Below are positions 10,262 through 25,200 of a stretch of 64,000 nt of DNA, piece by piece. The DNA is from Chrysaora quinquecirrha. Its lineage: Eukaryota > Cnidaria > Scyphozoa > Semaeostomeae > Pelagiidae. The notes below the pieces were generated by a model. That model did not search any database and was not told the DNA's origin. It saw nothing but the letters and a program-made list of their open reading frames with translations. Position 1 is the first letter of the stretch. Each line of letters starts with the position of its first letter. The stretch is from the NCBI GenBank assembly GCA_014526335.1, contig JACTAT010000060.1:5994898-6058897 (forward strand), read 5' to 3'. The position numbers and the translations under genes are program-made.

Positions 10262-13200
10262 CGATTTCGGCGCAAAATATAAGGCTATATACCAAGGCAA
10301 AGTGGCCAAAATCACCAAAATCCAAGGTATCGAAAATTCCCCAAAAACTCCTTAAATGGTCCTCAAAGGCTATACAACGACTTTAACACCTTTATAAGGC
10401 TATAATAATGCTGCTGGTTTGATAAAATAATGATACCAAAATACATAAAAATCGCCCATTTTTGATGAAAAGGCAAGGCTATACTAAGGCAAAATGGCCA
10501 AAAATCGACCAAAATTCAAGGTATCGAAAATTCCCCAAAAGATCCCTAAATGGTCCTCAAAGTCTATAAAACGATTCCAACCCCTTTATAAGGCTAAAAA
10601 AAACTTCTGGTTTGGTAAAATAATAATACCAAAACACCTAAAAATCGCACATTTTTCGGCAAAAAGGCAAGGCTATACTAAGGCAAAATAGCCAAAAATC
10701 GCCTAAATTCCAAGGTATCGAAAAGTCCCTGAAAACTTTTTAAATGATCCTCAAAGGCTATAAAAGGACTCCAACCCCTTTATAACGGTATAATAAAGCC
10801 GCTGGTTTGATGAAAACTTGATACCAAAACCCTAAAATCGCTCATTTTTGAGCAAAAGGCAAGGCTATACTAAAGCAAAATGGCCAAAATCGCCAAAATT
10901 GCAAGGTATCGAAAATTCCCCAAAAGCTCCCTAAATGGTCCTCAAAGTCTATAAAGGATTCCAACCCCTTTATAAGGCTAAATAAAGCTTCTGGTTTGAT
11001 AAAATAATGATACCAAAACACCTAAAATCGCCCATTTTTGAGCAAAAGGCAAGGCTATACTAAGGCAAAATGGCCAAAAATCGCCTAAATTCCAAGGTAT
11101 CGAAAAGTCCCTGAAAACTTTTTAAATGCATCCTCAAAGGCTATAAAAGGACTCCAACCCTTTATAACGCTATAATAAAGCCGCTGGTTTGATGAAAACT
11201 TGATACCAAAACCCTAAAATCGATAAAATAGTGATACCAAAACACCTAAAATCATTTTGAGCAAAAAGGCAAGGCTATACTAAAGCAAAATGGCCAAAAT
11301 CGCCAAAATTGCAAGGTATCGAAAATTCCCCAAAAGCTCCCTAAATGGTCCTCAAAGTCTAAAAAGGACTCCAACCCTTTATAAGGCTAAAATAAAGCTT
11401 CTGGTTTGATAAAATAATAATACCAAAACACCTAAAATCGCCCATTTTTCGGCAAAAGGCAAGGCTATACTAAGGCAAAAGGCTAAAAATCGCCAAAATT
11501 CCAAGGTCTCCAAAATTCCCCAAAAGCTCCTAAATGAGCCTCAAGGTCTATAAAGGACTCCAACCCCTTTATAGGGCTAAAATAAAGCTTCTGGTTTGAT
11601 AAAATAATGATACCAAAACACCTAAAATCGCCCATTTTTCGGCCAAAAGGCAAGGCTATACTAAGGCAAAATGGCCAAAATCACCCAAATTCCAACCCCA
11701 AGGTATCGAAAATTCACCAAAAGCTCCCTAAATGCCAAAATCACCCAAATTCCAAGATATCCTCAAAGCTCTAAATGGTCCTCAAGGTCTATAAAGGACT
11801 CCAACCCCTTTATAAGGCTAAAATAAAGCTTCTGGTTGATAAAATAATAATACCAAAACACCTAAAAATCGCCCATTTTTCGGCAAAAAGGCAAGGCTAT
11901 ACTAAGGCAAAATGGCTAAAAATCGCCAAAATTCCAAGGTCTCCAAAATTCCCCAAAAGCTCCCTAAATGAGCCTCAAGGTCTATAAAAGGACTCCAACC
12001 CCTTTATAGGGCTAAAATAAAGCTTCTGGTTTGATAAAATAATGATACTAAAGCACCTAAAAATCGCCCATTTTTCGGCAAAAAGGCAAGGCTATACTAA
12101 GGCAAAATGGCTAAAAATCGCCAAAATTCCAAGGTCTCGAAAATTCCCCAAAAGCTCCCTAAATGAGCCTCAAAGTCTATAAAAGGACTCCAACCCGTTT
12201 ATAGGGCTAAAATAAAGCTTCTGGTTTGATAAAATAATGATACCAAAGCACCTAAAAATCGCCCATTTTTGGGCAAAAAGGCAAGGCTATACTAAGGCAA
12301 AATGGCCAAAAATCACCCAAATTCCAAGGTATCGAAAATTCCCCAAAAGCTCCCTAAATGAGCCTCAAAGTCTATAAAGGACTTCAACCCTTTATAAGGC
12401 TAAAATAAAGCTTCTGGTTTGATAAAATAATGATACCAAAGCACCTAAAATCGTCCATTTTTGGGCAAAAGGCAAGGCTATACTAAGGCAAAATGTTCAA
12501 AAATCGCCCAAAACCCAAGGTATCGAAAATTCCCAAAAGCTCCCTAAAACTCAAAGTCTATAAAGGACTCCAAAAAGCTTAAAGCTGGTTTGATAAGATA
12601 ATGATACTAAAGCACCTAAAATCGCCCATTTTTCGGCAAAAAGGCAAGGCTATACTAAGGCAAAATGGCCAAAAATCGCCAAAATTCCAAGGTATCGAAA
12701 ATTCCCAAAAGCTCCCTAAATGAGCCTCAAAGTCTATAAAGGACTCCAACCCTTTATAGGGCTAAAATAAAGCTTCTGGTTTGATAAAATAATGATACCA
12801 AAGCACCTAAAATCGTCCATTTTTGGGCAAAAGGCAAGGCTATACTAAGGCAAAATGGCCAAAAATCGCCCAAAACCCAAGGTATCGAAAATTCCCAAAA
12901 GCTCCCTAAATTCCTCAAAGTCTAAAAGCTCAAACCCTTTAAATAAAATAAAGCTTCTGGTTTGATAAAATAATGATACTAAAACACCTAAAATCGCCCA
13001 TTTTTCGGCAAAAGGCAAGGCTATACTAAGGCAAAATGGCTAAACATCGCCAAAATTCCAAGGTCTCGAAAATTCCCCAAAAGCTCCCTAAATGAGCCTC
13101 AAAGTCTATAAAGGACTCCAAACCCTTTATAGGGCTAAAATAAAGCTTCTGGTTTGATAAAATAATGATACCAAAGCACCTAAAATCGTCCATTTTTGGG

Positions 13201-16200
13201 CAAAAGGCAAGGCTATACTAAGGCAAAATGGCCAAAAATCGCCAAAATTCCAAGGTATTGAAAATTCCCCAAAAGCTCCCTAAATGTCCTCAAAGTCTAT
13301 AAAGGACTCCAACCCTTTATAGGGCTAAAATAAAGCTTCTGGTTTGATAAAATAATGATACCAAAGCACCTAAAATCGTCCATTTTTGGGCAAAAGGCAA
13401 GGCTATACTAAGGCAAAATGGCCAAAAATCGCCCAAAACCCAAGATATCGAAAATTCCCCAAAAGCTCCCTAAATGTCACTCAAAGTCTATAAAGGACTC
13501 CAAACCCTTTATAAGGCTAAAATAAAGCTTTTGGTTTGATAAAATAATGATACCAAAACACCTAAAATCGCCCATTTTTCGGCAAAAGGCAAGGCTATAC
13601 TAAGGCAAAATGGCCAAAAATCACCCAAATTCCAAGATATCGAAAATTCTAAAAGCTCCCTAAATGGTCCTCAAAGTCTATAAAAGGATTCCAACCCTTT
13701 ATAAGGCTAAAATAAAGCTTCTGGTTTGATAAAATAATAATACCAAAACACCTAAAATCGCCCACTTTTCGGCAAAAAGGCAAGGCTATACTAAGGCAAA
13801 ATGGCCAAAAATCGACCAAAATTCAAGGTATCGAAAATTCCCAAAAGCTCCCTAAATGGTCCTCAAAGTCTATAAAGGACTCAAACCCTTTATAAGGCTA
13901 AAATAAAGCTTCTGGTTTGATAAAATAATGATACCAAAACACCTAAAATCGCCCATTTTTGGGCAAAAGGCAAGGCTATACTAAGGCAAAATGGCAAAAA
14001 TCGCCAAAATTCCAAGGCATCGAAAATTCTTCAAAAAATCCCTAAATGATCCTCAAAGGCTATAAAGGACTCCAACCCTTTATGAGGCTGAAATAAAGCT
14101 TTTGTTTGATAAAATGATAATACCAAAACCCTAAAATCGCACATTTTTGGGCAAAAGGCAAGGCTATACTAAGGCAAAATGGCAAAAAATGGCCAAAATT
14201 CCAAGGTATTGAAAAGTCTTCAAAAATCCCTAAATGATCCTCAAAGGCTATAAAAGGACTCCAACCCTTTATAACGCTATAATAAAGCCGCTGGTTTGAT
14301 GAAAATAATGATACCAAAACCCTAAAATCGCCCATTTTTCGGCAAAAGGCAAGGCTATACTAAGGCAAAATGGCCAAAATCACCCAAATTCCAAGATATC
14401 GAAAATTCCCTAAAAGCTCCCTAAATGGTCCTCAAAGTCTATAAAAGGATTCCAACCCTTTATAAGGCTAAAATAAAGCTTCTGGTTGATAAAATAATAA
14501 TACCAAAACACCTAAAATCGCCCATTTTTCGGCAAAAGGCAAGGCTATACTAAGGCAAAATGGCTAAAATCGCCAAAATTCCAAGGTCTCCAAAATTCCC
14601 CAAAAGCTCCCTAAATGAGCCTCAAAGTCTATAAAGGACTCCAACCCTTTATAGGGCTAAAATAAAGCTTCTGGTTTGATAAAACAATGATACCAAAACA
14701 CCTAAAATCGCCCATTTTTCGGCAAAAGGCAAGGCTATACTAAGGCAAAATGGCCAAAAATCGCCCAAAACCCAAGGTCGAAAATTCAAAAGCTCCCTAA
14801 ATGCCTCAAAGTCTATAAAGGACTCCAACCCTTTATAGGGCTAAAATAAAACTTCTGGTTTGATAAAAAGCACCTAAAATCGCCCATTTTTCGGCAAAAG
14901 GCAAGGCTATACTAAGGCAAAATGGCTAAAATCGTCCAAGGTATCGAAAATTCCCAAAAGCTCCCTAAATGAGCCTCAAAGTCTATAAAAGGACTCCACA
15001 CCCTTTATAAGGCTAAAATAAAGCTTCTGGTATGATAAAATAATGATACCAAAGCACATAAAAATCGCCCATTTTTGGGCAAAAAGGCAAGGCTATACTA
15101 AGGCAAAATGGCCAAAATCGCCCAAAAACAAGATATCGAAAATTCCCCAAAAGCTCCCTAAATGTCACTCAAAGTCTATAAAGGACTGCAAACCCTTTAT
15201 AAGGCTAAAATAAAGCTTTTCGTTTGATAAAATAATGATACCAAAACACCTAAAAATCGCCACTTTTCGGCAAAAAGGCAAGGCTATACTAAGGCAAAAT
15301 GGCAAAAATCGCCCAAAACCCAAGGTATCAAAACTCCTAAAAGCTCCCTAAATGTCACTCAAAGTCTATAAAGGACTCCACACCCTTTATAAGGCTAAAA
15401 TAAAGCTTTGGTTTGATAAAATAATGATACCAAAGCACCTAAAATCGCCCATTTTTGGGCAAAAGGCAAGGCTATACTAAGGCAAAATGGCCAAAAATCG
15501 CCCAAAACCCAAGATATCGAAAATTCCCAAAAGCTCCCCAAATGTCACTCAAAGTCTATAAAGGACTCCAAACCCTTTATAAGGCTAAAATAAAGCTTTT
15601 GGTTTGATAAAATAATGATACCAAAACACCTAAAAATCGCCCACTTTTCGGCAAAAAGGCAAGGCTATACTAAGGCAAAATGGCCAAAAATCGCCCAAAA
15701 CCCAAGATATCGAAAATTCCCCAAAAGCTCCCTAAATGTCACTCAAAGTCTATAAAGGACTCCAAACCCTTTATAAGGCTAAAATAAAGCTTTTGGTTTG
15801 ATAAAATAATGATACCAAAGCACCTAAAATCGCCCATTTTTGGGCAAAAGGCAAGGCTATACTAAGGCAAAATGGCCAAAAATCGCCCAAAACCCAAGAT
15901 ATCGAAAATTCCTCAAAAGCTCCCTAAATGTCACTCAAAGTCTATAAAGGACTCCAAACCCTTTATAAGGCTAAAATAAAGCTTTTGGTTTGATAAAATA
16001 ATGATACCAAAACACCTAAAATCGCCCACTTTTCGGCAAAAGGCAAGGCTATACTAAGGCAAAATGGCCAAAAATCGCCCAAAACCCAAGATATCGAAAA
16101 TTCCCAAAGAGCTCCCTAAATGTCACTCAAAGTCTATAAAAGACTCCAAACCCTTTATAAGGCTAAAATAAAGCTTCTGGTTTGATAAAATAATGATACT

Positions 16201-19200
16201 AAAGCACCTAAAAATCGCCCATTTTTGGGCAAAAAGGCAAGGCTATACTAAGGCAAAATGGCCAAAAATCGCCCAAAACCCAAGATATCGAAAATTCCCC
16301 AAGAGCTCCCTAAATGTCACTCAAAGTCTATAAAAGGACTCCAAACCCTTTATAAGGCTAAAATAAAGCTTTTGGTTTGATAAAATAATGATACCAAAAC
16401 ACCTAAAATCACCCATTTTTCGGCAAAAAGGCAAGGCTATACTAAGGCAAAATGGCCAAAAATCGCCCAAAACCCAAGATATCGAAAATTCCCCAAAAGC
16501 TCCCTAGATGTCACTCAAAGTCTATAAAGGACTCCAAACCCTTTATAAGGCTAAAATAAAGCTTTTGGTTTGATAAAATAATGATACCAAAACACCTAAA
16601 ATCGGCCTACTTTTCGGCAAAAGGCAAGGCTATACTAAGGCAAAATGGCCAAAAATCGCCCAAAACCCAAGATATCGAAAATTCCCCAAAAGCTCCCTAA
16701 ATGTCACTCAAAGTCTATAAAAGACTCCAAACCCTTTATAAGGCTAAAATAAAGCTTCTGGTTTGATAAAATAATGATACCAAAGCACCTAAAATCGCCC
16801 ATTTTTCGGCAAAAGGCAAGGCTATACTAAGGCAAAATGGCCAAAAATCGCCCAAAACCCAAGATATCGAAAATTCCCAAAAGCTCCCTAAATGTCACTC
16901 AAAGTCTATAAAAGGACTCCAAACCCTTTATAAGGCTAAAATAAAGCTTTTGGTTTGATAAAATAATGATACCAAAACACCTAAAATCGCCCACTTTTCG
17001 GCAAAAGGCAAGGCTATACTAAGGCAAAATGGCCAAAAATCACCCAAATTCCAAGATATCGAAAATTCCCAAAAGCTCCCTAAATGGTCCTCAAAGTCTA
17101 TAAAAGGATTCCAACCCTTTATAAGGCTAAAATAAAGCTTCTGGTTGATAAAATAATAATACCAAAACACCTAAAATCGCCCACTTTTCGGCAAAAGGCA
17201 AGGCTATACTAAGGCAAAATGGCCAAAAATCGACCAAAATTCAAGGTATCGAAAATTCCCCAAAAGCTCCCTAAATGGTCCTCAAAGTCTATAAAGGACT
17301 CAAACCCTTTATAAGGCTAAAATAAAGCTTCTGGTTTGATAAAATAATGATACCAAAACACCTAAAATCGCCCATTTTTGGGCAAAAGGCAAGGCTATAC
17401 TAAGGCAAAATGGCAAAAATCGCCAAAATTCCAAGGCATCGAAAATTCTTCAAAAATCCCTAAATGATCCTCAAAGGCTATAAAAGGACTCCAACCCTTT
17501 ATGAGGCTGAAATAAAGCTTTTGTTTGATAAAATGATAATACCAAAACCCTAAAAATCGCCAATTTTTGGGCAAAAGGCAAGGCTATACTAAGGCAAAAT
17601 GGCAAAAATGGCCAAAATTCCAAGGTATTGAAAAGTCTTCAAAAATCCCTAAATGATCCTCAAAGTCTATAAAGGACTCCAACCCTTTATAACGCTATAA
17701 TAAAGCTTCTGGTTTGATAAAATAACGATACCAAAACACCTAAAATCGCCCATTTTTCGGCAAAATGGCAAGGCTATACTAAGGCAAAATGGCCAAAAAT
17801 CACCCAAATTCCAAGATATCGAAAATTCCCAAAAGCTCCCTAAATGGTCCTCAAAGTCTATAAAAGGATTCCAAACCCTTTATAAGGCTAAAATAAAGCT
17901 TCTGGTTTGATAAAATAATAATACCAAAACACCTAAAATCGCCCATTTTTCGGCAAAAGGCAAGGCTATACTAAGGCAAAATGGCCAAAAATCGCCAAAA
18001 TTCCAAGGTATCGAAAATTCCCCAAAAGCTCCCTAAATGAGCCTCAAAGTCTATAAAGGACTCCAACCCTTTATAAGGCTAAAATAAAACTTCTGGTTTG
18101 ATAAAATAATGATACCAAAACACCTAAAATCGCCCATTTTTCGGCAAAAGGCAAGGCTATACTAAGGCAAAATGGCCAAAAATCGCCCAAAACCCAAGGT
18201 ATCAAAAATTCCCTAAAAGCTCCCTAAATGTCACTCAAAGTCTATAAAAAGACTCCAAACCCTTTATAAGGCTAAAATAAAGCTTCTGGTTTGATAAAAT
18301 AATGATACCAAAACACCTAAAAATCGCCCACTTTTCGGCAAAAAGGCAAGGCTATACTAAGGCAAAATGGCAAAAATCGCCCAAAACCCAAGGTATCAAA
18401 ATTCCCCAAAAGCTCCCTAAATGTCACTCAAAGTCTATAAAGGACTCCAAACCCTTTATAAGGCTAAAATAAAGCTTTGGTTTGATAAAATATTGATACC
18501 AAAACACCTAAAATCGCCCATTTTTCGGCAAAAGGCAAGGCTATACTAAGGCAAAATGGCCAAAAATCGCCCAAAACCCAAGATATCGAAAATTCCCAAA
18601 AGCTCCCTAAATGTCACTCAAAGTCTATAAAGGACTCCAAACCCTTTATAAGGCTAAAATAAAGCTTTTGGTTTGATAAAATAATGATAGCAAAACACCT
18701 AAAATCGCCCACTTTTCGGCAAAAAGGCAAGGCTATACTAAGGCAAAATGGCCAAAATCGCCCAAAACCCAAGATATCGAAAATTCCCAAAAGCTCCCTA
18801 AATGTCACTCAAAGTCTATAAAGGACTCCAAACCCTTTATAAGGCTAAAATAAAGCTTTTGGTTTGATAAAATAATGATACCAAAGCACCTAAAATCGCC
18901 CATTTTTGGGCAAAAGGCAAGGCTATACTAAGGCAAAATGGCCAAAATCGCCCAAAACCCAAGATATCGAAAATTCCCCAAAAGCTCCCTAAATGTCACT
19001 CAAAGTCTATAAAGGACTCCAAACCCTTTATAAGGCTAAAATAAAGCTTTTGGTTTGATAAAATAATGATACCAAAACACCTAAAATCGCCCACTTTTCG
19101 ACAAAAGGCAAGGCTATACTAAGGCAAAATGGCCAAAAATCGCCCAAAACCCAAGATATCGAAAATTCCCAAAAGCTCCCTAAATGTCACTCAAAGTCTA

Positions 19201-22200
19201 TAAAAGACTCCAAACCCTTTATAAGGCTAAAATAAAGCTTCTGGTTTGATAAAATAATGATACCAAAGCACCTAAAATCGCCCATTTTTGGGCAAAAAGG
19301 CAAGGCTATACTAAGGCAAAATGGCCAAAAATCGCCCAAAACCCAAGATATCGAAAATTCCCCAAAAGCTCCCTAAATGTCACTCAAAGTCTATAAAAGG
19401 ACTCCAAACCCTTTATAAGGCTAAAATAAAGCTTCTGGTTTGATAAAATAATGATACCAAAACACCTAAAATCGCCCATTTTTGGGCAAAAGGCAAGGCT
19501 ATACTAAGGCAAAATGGCCAAAAATCGCCCAAAACCCAAGATATCGAAAATTCCCCAAAAGCTCCCTAAATGTCACTCAAAGTCTATAAAGGACTCCAAA
19601 CCCTTTATAAGGCTAAAATAAAGCTTTTGGTTTGATAAAATAATGATACCAAAACACCTAAAATCGCCCACTTTTCGGCAAAAGGCAAGGCTATACTAAG
19701 GCAAAATGGCCAAAAATCGCCCAAAACCCAAGATATCGAAAATTCCCCAAAAGCTCCCTAGATGTCACTCAAAGTCTATAAAGGACTCCAAACCCTTTAT
19801 AAGGCTAAAATAAAGCTTTTGGTTTGATAAAATAATGATACCAAAACACCTAAAATGGCCCACTTTTCGGCAAAAGGCAAGGCTATACTAAGGCAAAATG
19901 GCCAAAAATCGCCCAAAACCCAAGATATCGAAAATTCCCCAAAAGCTCCCTAAATGTCACTCAAAGTCTATAAAGGACTCCAAACCCTTTATAAGGCTAA
20001 AATAAAGCTTCTGGTTTGATAAAATAATGATACCAAAACACCTAAAATCGCCCATTTTTGGGCAAAAGGCAAGGCTATACTAAGGCAAAATGGCCAAAAA
20101 TCGCCCAAAACCCAAGATATCGAAAATTCCCCAAAAGCTCCCTAAATGTCACTCAAAGTCTATAAAGGACTCCAAACCCTTTATAAGGCTAAAATAAAGC
20201 TTTTGGTTTGATAAAATAATGATACCAAAACACCTAAAAATCGCCCACTTTTCGACAAAAAGGCAAGGCTATACTAAGGCAAAAAGGCCAAAAATCGCCC
20301 AAAACCCAAGATATCGAAAATTCCCCAAAAGCTCCCTAAATGTCACTCAAAGTCTATAAAAAGACTCCAAACCCTTTATAAGGCTAAAATAAAGCTTCTG
20401 GTTTGATAAAATAATGATACCAAAGCACCTTAAAATCGCCCATTTTTGGGCAAAAAGGCAAGGCTATACTAAGGCAAAAAGGCCAAAAATCGCCCAAAAC
20501 CCAAGATATCGAAAATTCCCCAAAAGCTCCCTAAATGTCACTCAAAGTCTATAAAAGACTCCAAACCCTTTATAAGGCTAAAATAAAGCTTCTGGTTTGA
20601 TAAAATAATGATACCAAAGCACCTAAAATCGCCCATTTTTGGGCAAAAGGCAAGGCTATACTAAGGCAAAATGGCCAAAATCGCCCAAAACCCAAGATAT
20701 CGAAAATTCCCCAAGAGCTCCCTAAATGTCACTCAAAGTCTATAAAGGACTCCAAACCCTTTATAAGGCTAAAATAAAGCTTTTGGTTTGATAAAATAAT
20801 GATACCAAAACACCTAAAATCGCCCACTTTTCGGCAAAAGGCAAGGCTATACTAAGGCAAATTGGCCAAAAATCGCCCAAAACCCAAGATATCGAAAATT
20901 CCCCAAAAGCTCCCTAGATGTCACTCAAAGTCTATAAAGGACTCCAAACCCTTTATAAGGCTAAAATAAAGCTTTTGGTTTGATAAAATAATGATACCAA
21001 AACACCTAAAATCGCCCACTTTTCGGCAAAAGGCAAGGCTATACTAAGGCAAAATGGCCAAAAATCGCCCAAAACCCAAGATATCGAAAATTCCCCAAAA
21101 GCTCCCTAAATGTCACTCAAAGTCTATAAAGGACTCCAAACCCTTTATAAGGCTAAAATAAAGCTTCTGGTTTGATAAAATAATGATACCAAAGCACCTA
21201 AAATCGCCCATTTTTCGGCAAAAGGCAAGGCTATACTAAGGCAAAATGGCCAAAAATCGCCCAAAACCCAAGATATCGAAAATTCCCCAAAAGCTCCCTA
21301 AATGTCACTCAAAGTCTATAAAGGACTCCAAACCCTTTATAAGGCTAAAATAAAGCTTTTGGTTTGATAAAATAATGATACCAAAACACCTAAAATCGCC
21401 CACTTTTCGGCAAAAGGCAAGGCTATACTAAGGCAAAATGGCCAAAATCACCCAAATTCCAAGATATCGAAAATTCCCCAAAAGCTCCCTAAATGGTCCT
21501 CAAAGTCTATAAAAGGATTCCAAACCCTTTATAAGGCTAAAATAAAGCTTCTGGTTTGATAAAATAATAATACCAAAACACCTAAAAATCGCCCACTTTT
21601 CGGCAAAAGGCAAGGCTATACTAAGGCAAAATGGCCAAAATCGCCCAAAACCCAAGGTATCGAAAATTCCTAAAAGCTCCCTAAATGTCACTCAAAGTCT
21701 ATAAAAGACTCCAAACCCTTTATAAGGCTAAAATAAAGCTTCTGGTTTGATAAAATAATGATACCAAAACACCTAAAATCGCCCATTTTTGGGCAAAAGG
21801 CAAGGCTATACTAAGGCAAAATGGCAAAAATCGCCAAAATTCCAAGGCATCGAAAATTCTTCAAAAAATCCCTAAATGATCCTCAAAGGCTATAAAAGGA
21901 CTCCAACCCTTTATGAGGCTGAAATAAAGCTTTTGTTTGATAAAATGATAATACCAAAACCCTAAAATCGCACATTTTTGGGCAAAAGGCAAGGCTATAC
22001 TAAGGCAAAATGGCAAAAATGGCCAAAATTCCAAGGTATTGAAAAGTCTTCAAAAAATCCCTAAATGATCCTCAAAGTCTATAAAAGGACTCCAACCCCT
22101 TTATAACGCTATAATAAAGCTTCTGGTTTGATAAAAACTTGATACCAAAACCCTAAAATCGCCCATTTTTCGGCAAAAAGGCAAGGCTATACTAAGGCAA

Positions 22201-25200
22201 AATGGCCAAAAATCACCCAAATTCCAAGATATCGAAAATTCCCAAAAGCTCCCTAAATGGTCCTCAAAGTCTATAAAAGGATTCCAACCCTTTATAAGGC
22301 TAAAATAAAGCTTCTGGTTGATAAAATAATAATACCAAAACACCTAAAATCGCCCATTTTTCGGCAAAAGGCAAGGCTATACTAAGGCAAAATGGCTAAA
22401 ATCGCCAAAATTCCAAGGTATCGAAAATTCCCAAAAGCTCCCTAAATGAGCCTCAAAGTCTATAAAGGACTCCAACCCTTTATAAGGCTAAAATAAAACT
22501 TCTGGTTTGATAAAATAATGATACCAAAACACCTAAAATCGCCCACTTTTCGGCAAAAGGCAAGGCTATACTAAGGCAAAATGGCCAAAAATCGACCAAA
22601 ATTCAAGGTATCGAAAATTCCCCAAAAGCTCCCTAAATGGTCCTCAAAGTCTATAAAGGACTCAAACCCTTTATAAGGCTAAAATAAAGCTTCTGGTTTG
22701 ATAAAATAATGATACCAAAACACCTAAAATCGCCCATTTTTGGGCAAAAGGCAAGGCTATACTAAGGCAAAATGGCAAAAATCGCCAAAATTCCAAGGCA
22801 TCGAAAATTCTTCAAAAATCCCTAAATGATCCTCAAAGGCTATAAAAGGACTCCAACCCTTTATGAGGCTGAAATAAAGCTTTTGTTTGATAAAATGATA
22901 ATACCAAAACCCTAAAATCGCACATTTTTGGGCAAAAGGCAAGGCTATACTAAGGCAAAATGGCAAAAATGGCCAAAATTCCAAGGTATTGAAAAGTCCC
23001 AAAAATCCCTAAATGATCCTCAAAGGCTATAAAAGGACTCCAACCCTTTATAACGCTATAATAAAGCTTCTGGTTTGATAAAAAATGATACCAAAACACC
23101 TAAAAATCGCCCATTTTTCGGCAAAAAGGCAAGGCTATACTAAGGCAAAATGGCCAAAAATCACCCAAATTCCAAGATATCGAAAATTCCCCAAAAGCTC
23201 CCTAAATGGTCCTCAAAGTCTATAAAAGGATTCCAACCCCTTTATAAGGCTAAAATAAAGCTTCTGGTTGATAAAATAATAATACCAAAACACCTAAAAA
23301 TCGCCCATTTTTCGGCAAAAAGGCAAGGCTATACTAAGGCAAAATGGCTAAAATCGCCAAAATTCCAAGGTCTCCAAAATTCCCCAAAAGCTCCCTAAAT
23401 GAGCCTCAAAGTCTATAAAAGGACTCCAACCCCTTTATAGGGCTAAAATAAAACTTCTGGTTTTATAAAATAATGATACCAAAACACCTAAAATCGCCCA
23501 TTTTTCGGCAAAAGGCAAGGCTATACTAAGGCAAAATGGCCAAAATCGCCCAAAACCCAAGGTATCAAAATTCCCTAAAAGCTCCTAAATGTCACTCAAA
23601 GTCTATAAAAGGACTCCACACCCTTTATAAGGCTAAAATAAAGCTTCTGGTATGATAAAATAATGATACCAAAACACCTAAAATCGCCCATTTTTGGGCA
23701 AAAGGCAAGGCTATACTAAGGCAAAATGGCCAAAAATCGCCCAAAAACAAGATATCGAAAATTCCCCAAAAGCTCCCTAAATGTCACTCAAAGTCTATAA
23801 AAGGACTGCAAACCCTTTATAAGGCTAAAATAAAGCTTTTGGTTTGATAAAATAATGATACCAAAACACCTAAAATCGCCCACTTTTCGGCAAAAGGCAA
23901 GGCTATACTAAGGCAAAATGGCCAAAAATCGCCCAAATTCCAAGGTTTCGAAAATTCCCAAAAGCTCCCTAAATTATCCTAAATGAAGTAAAGCTTCTGG
24001 TTTGATAGGATAATGATACTAAAGCACCTAAATATCGCCCATTTTTCGGCAAAAGGCAAGGCTATACTAAGGCAAAATGGCTAAAAATCGCCAAAATTCC
24101 AAGGTCTCGAAAATTCCCCAAAAGCTCCCTAAATGTCACTCAAAGTCTATAAAAGGACTCCAAACCCTTTATAAGGCTAAAATAAAGCTTTTGGTTTGAT
24201 AAAATAATGATACCAAAACACCTAAAAATCGCCCACTTTTCGGCAAAAAGGCAAGGCTATACTAAGGCAAAATGGCCAAAAATCGCCCAAAACCCAAGAT
24301 ATCGAAAATTCCCCAAAAGCTCCCTAAATGTCACTCAAAGTCTATAAAAGGACTCCAAACCCTTTATAAGGCTAAAATAAAGCTTTTGGTTTGATAAAAT
24401 AATGATACCAAAACACCTAAAAATCGCCCACTTTTCGGCAAAAAGGCAAGGCTATACTAAGGCAAAATGGCCAAAAATCGCCCAAAACCCAAGATATCGA
24501 AAATTCCCCAAAAGCTCCCTAAATGTCACTCAAAGTCTATAAAAGGACTCCAAACCCTTTATAAGGCTAAAATAAAGCTTTTGGTTTGATAAAATAATGA
24601 TACCAAAACACCTAAAATCGCCCACTTTTCGGCAAAAAGGCAAGGCTATACAAAGGCAAAATGGCCAAAATCGCCCAAAGCCCAAGATATCGAAAATTCC
24701 CCAAAAGCTCCCTAAATGTCACTCAAAGTCTATAAAAAGACTCCAAACCCTTTATAAGGCTAAAATAAAGCTTCTGGTTTGATAAAATAATGATACCAAA
24801 ACACTTAAAAATCGCCCACTTTTCGGCAAAAAGGCAAGGCTATACTAAGGCAAAATGGCCAAAAATCGCCCAAAACCCAAGATATCGAAAATTCCCTAAA
24901 AGCTCCCTAAATGTCACTCAAAGTCTATAAAAGGACTCCACACCCTTTATAAGGCTAAAATAAAGCTTTTGGTTTGATAAAATAATGATACCAAAACACC
25001 TAAAAATCGCCCATTTTTCGGCAAAAAGGCAAGGCTATACTAAGGCAAAATGGCCAAAAATCGCCCAAAACCCAAGATATCGAAAATTCCCCAAAAGCTC
25101 CCTAAATGTCACTCAAAGTCTATAAAAGGACTCCAACCCTTTATAAGGCTAAAATAAAGCTTTTGGTTTGATAAAATAATGATACCAAAACACCTAAAAT

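Noticed and set aside
10494..24782. Recurrent 60-90 codon frames in the satellite
   Set aside because: The same frame recurs in register with the 190-bp unit and is broken by run-length changes; by-products of the repeat.
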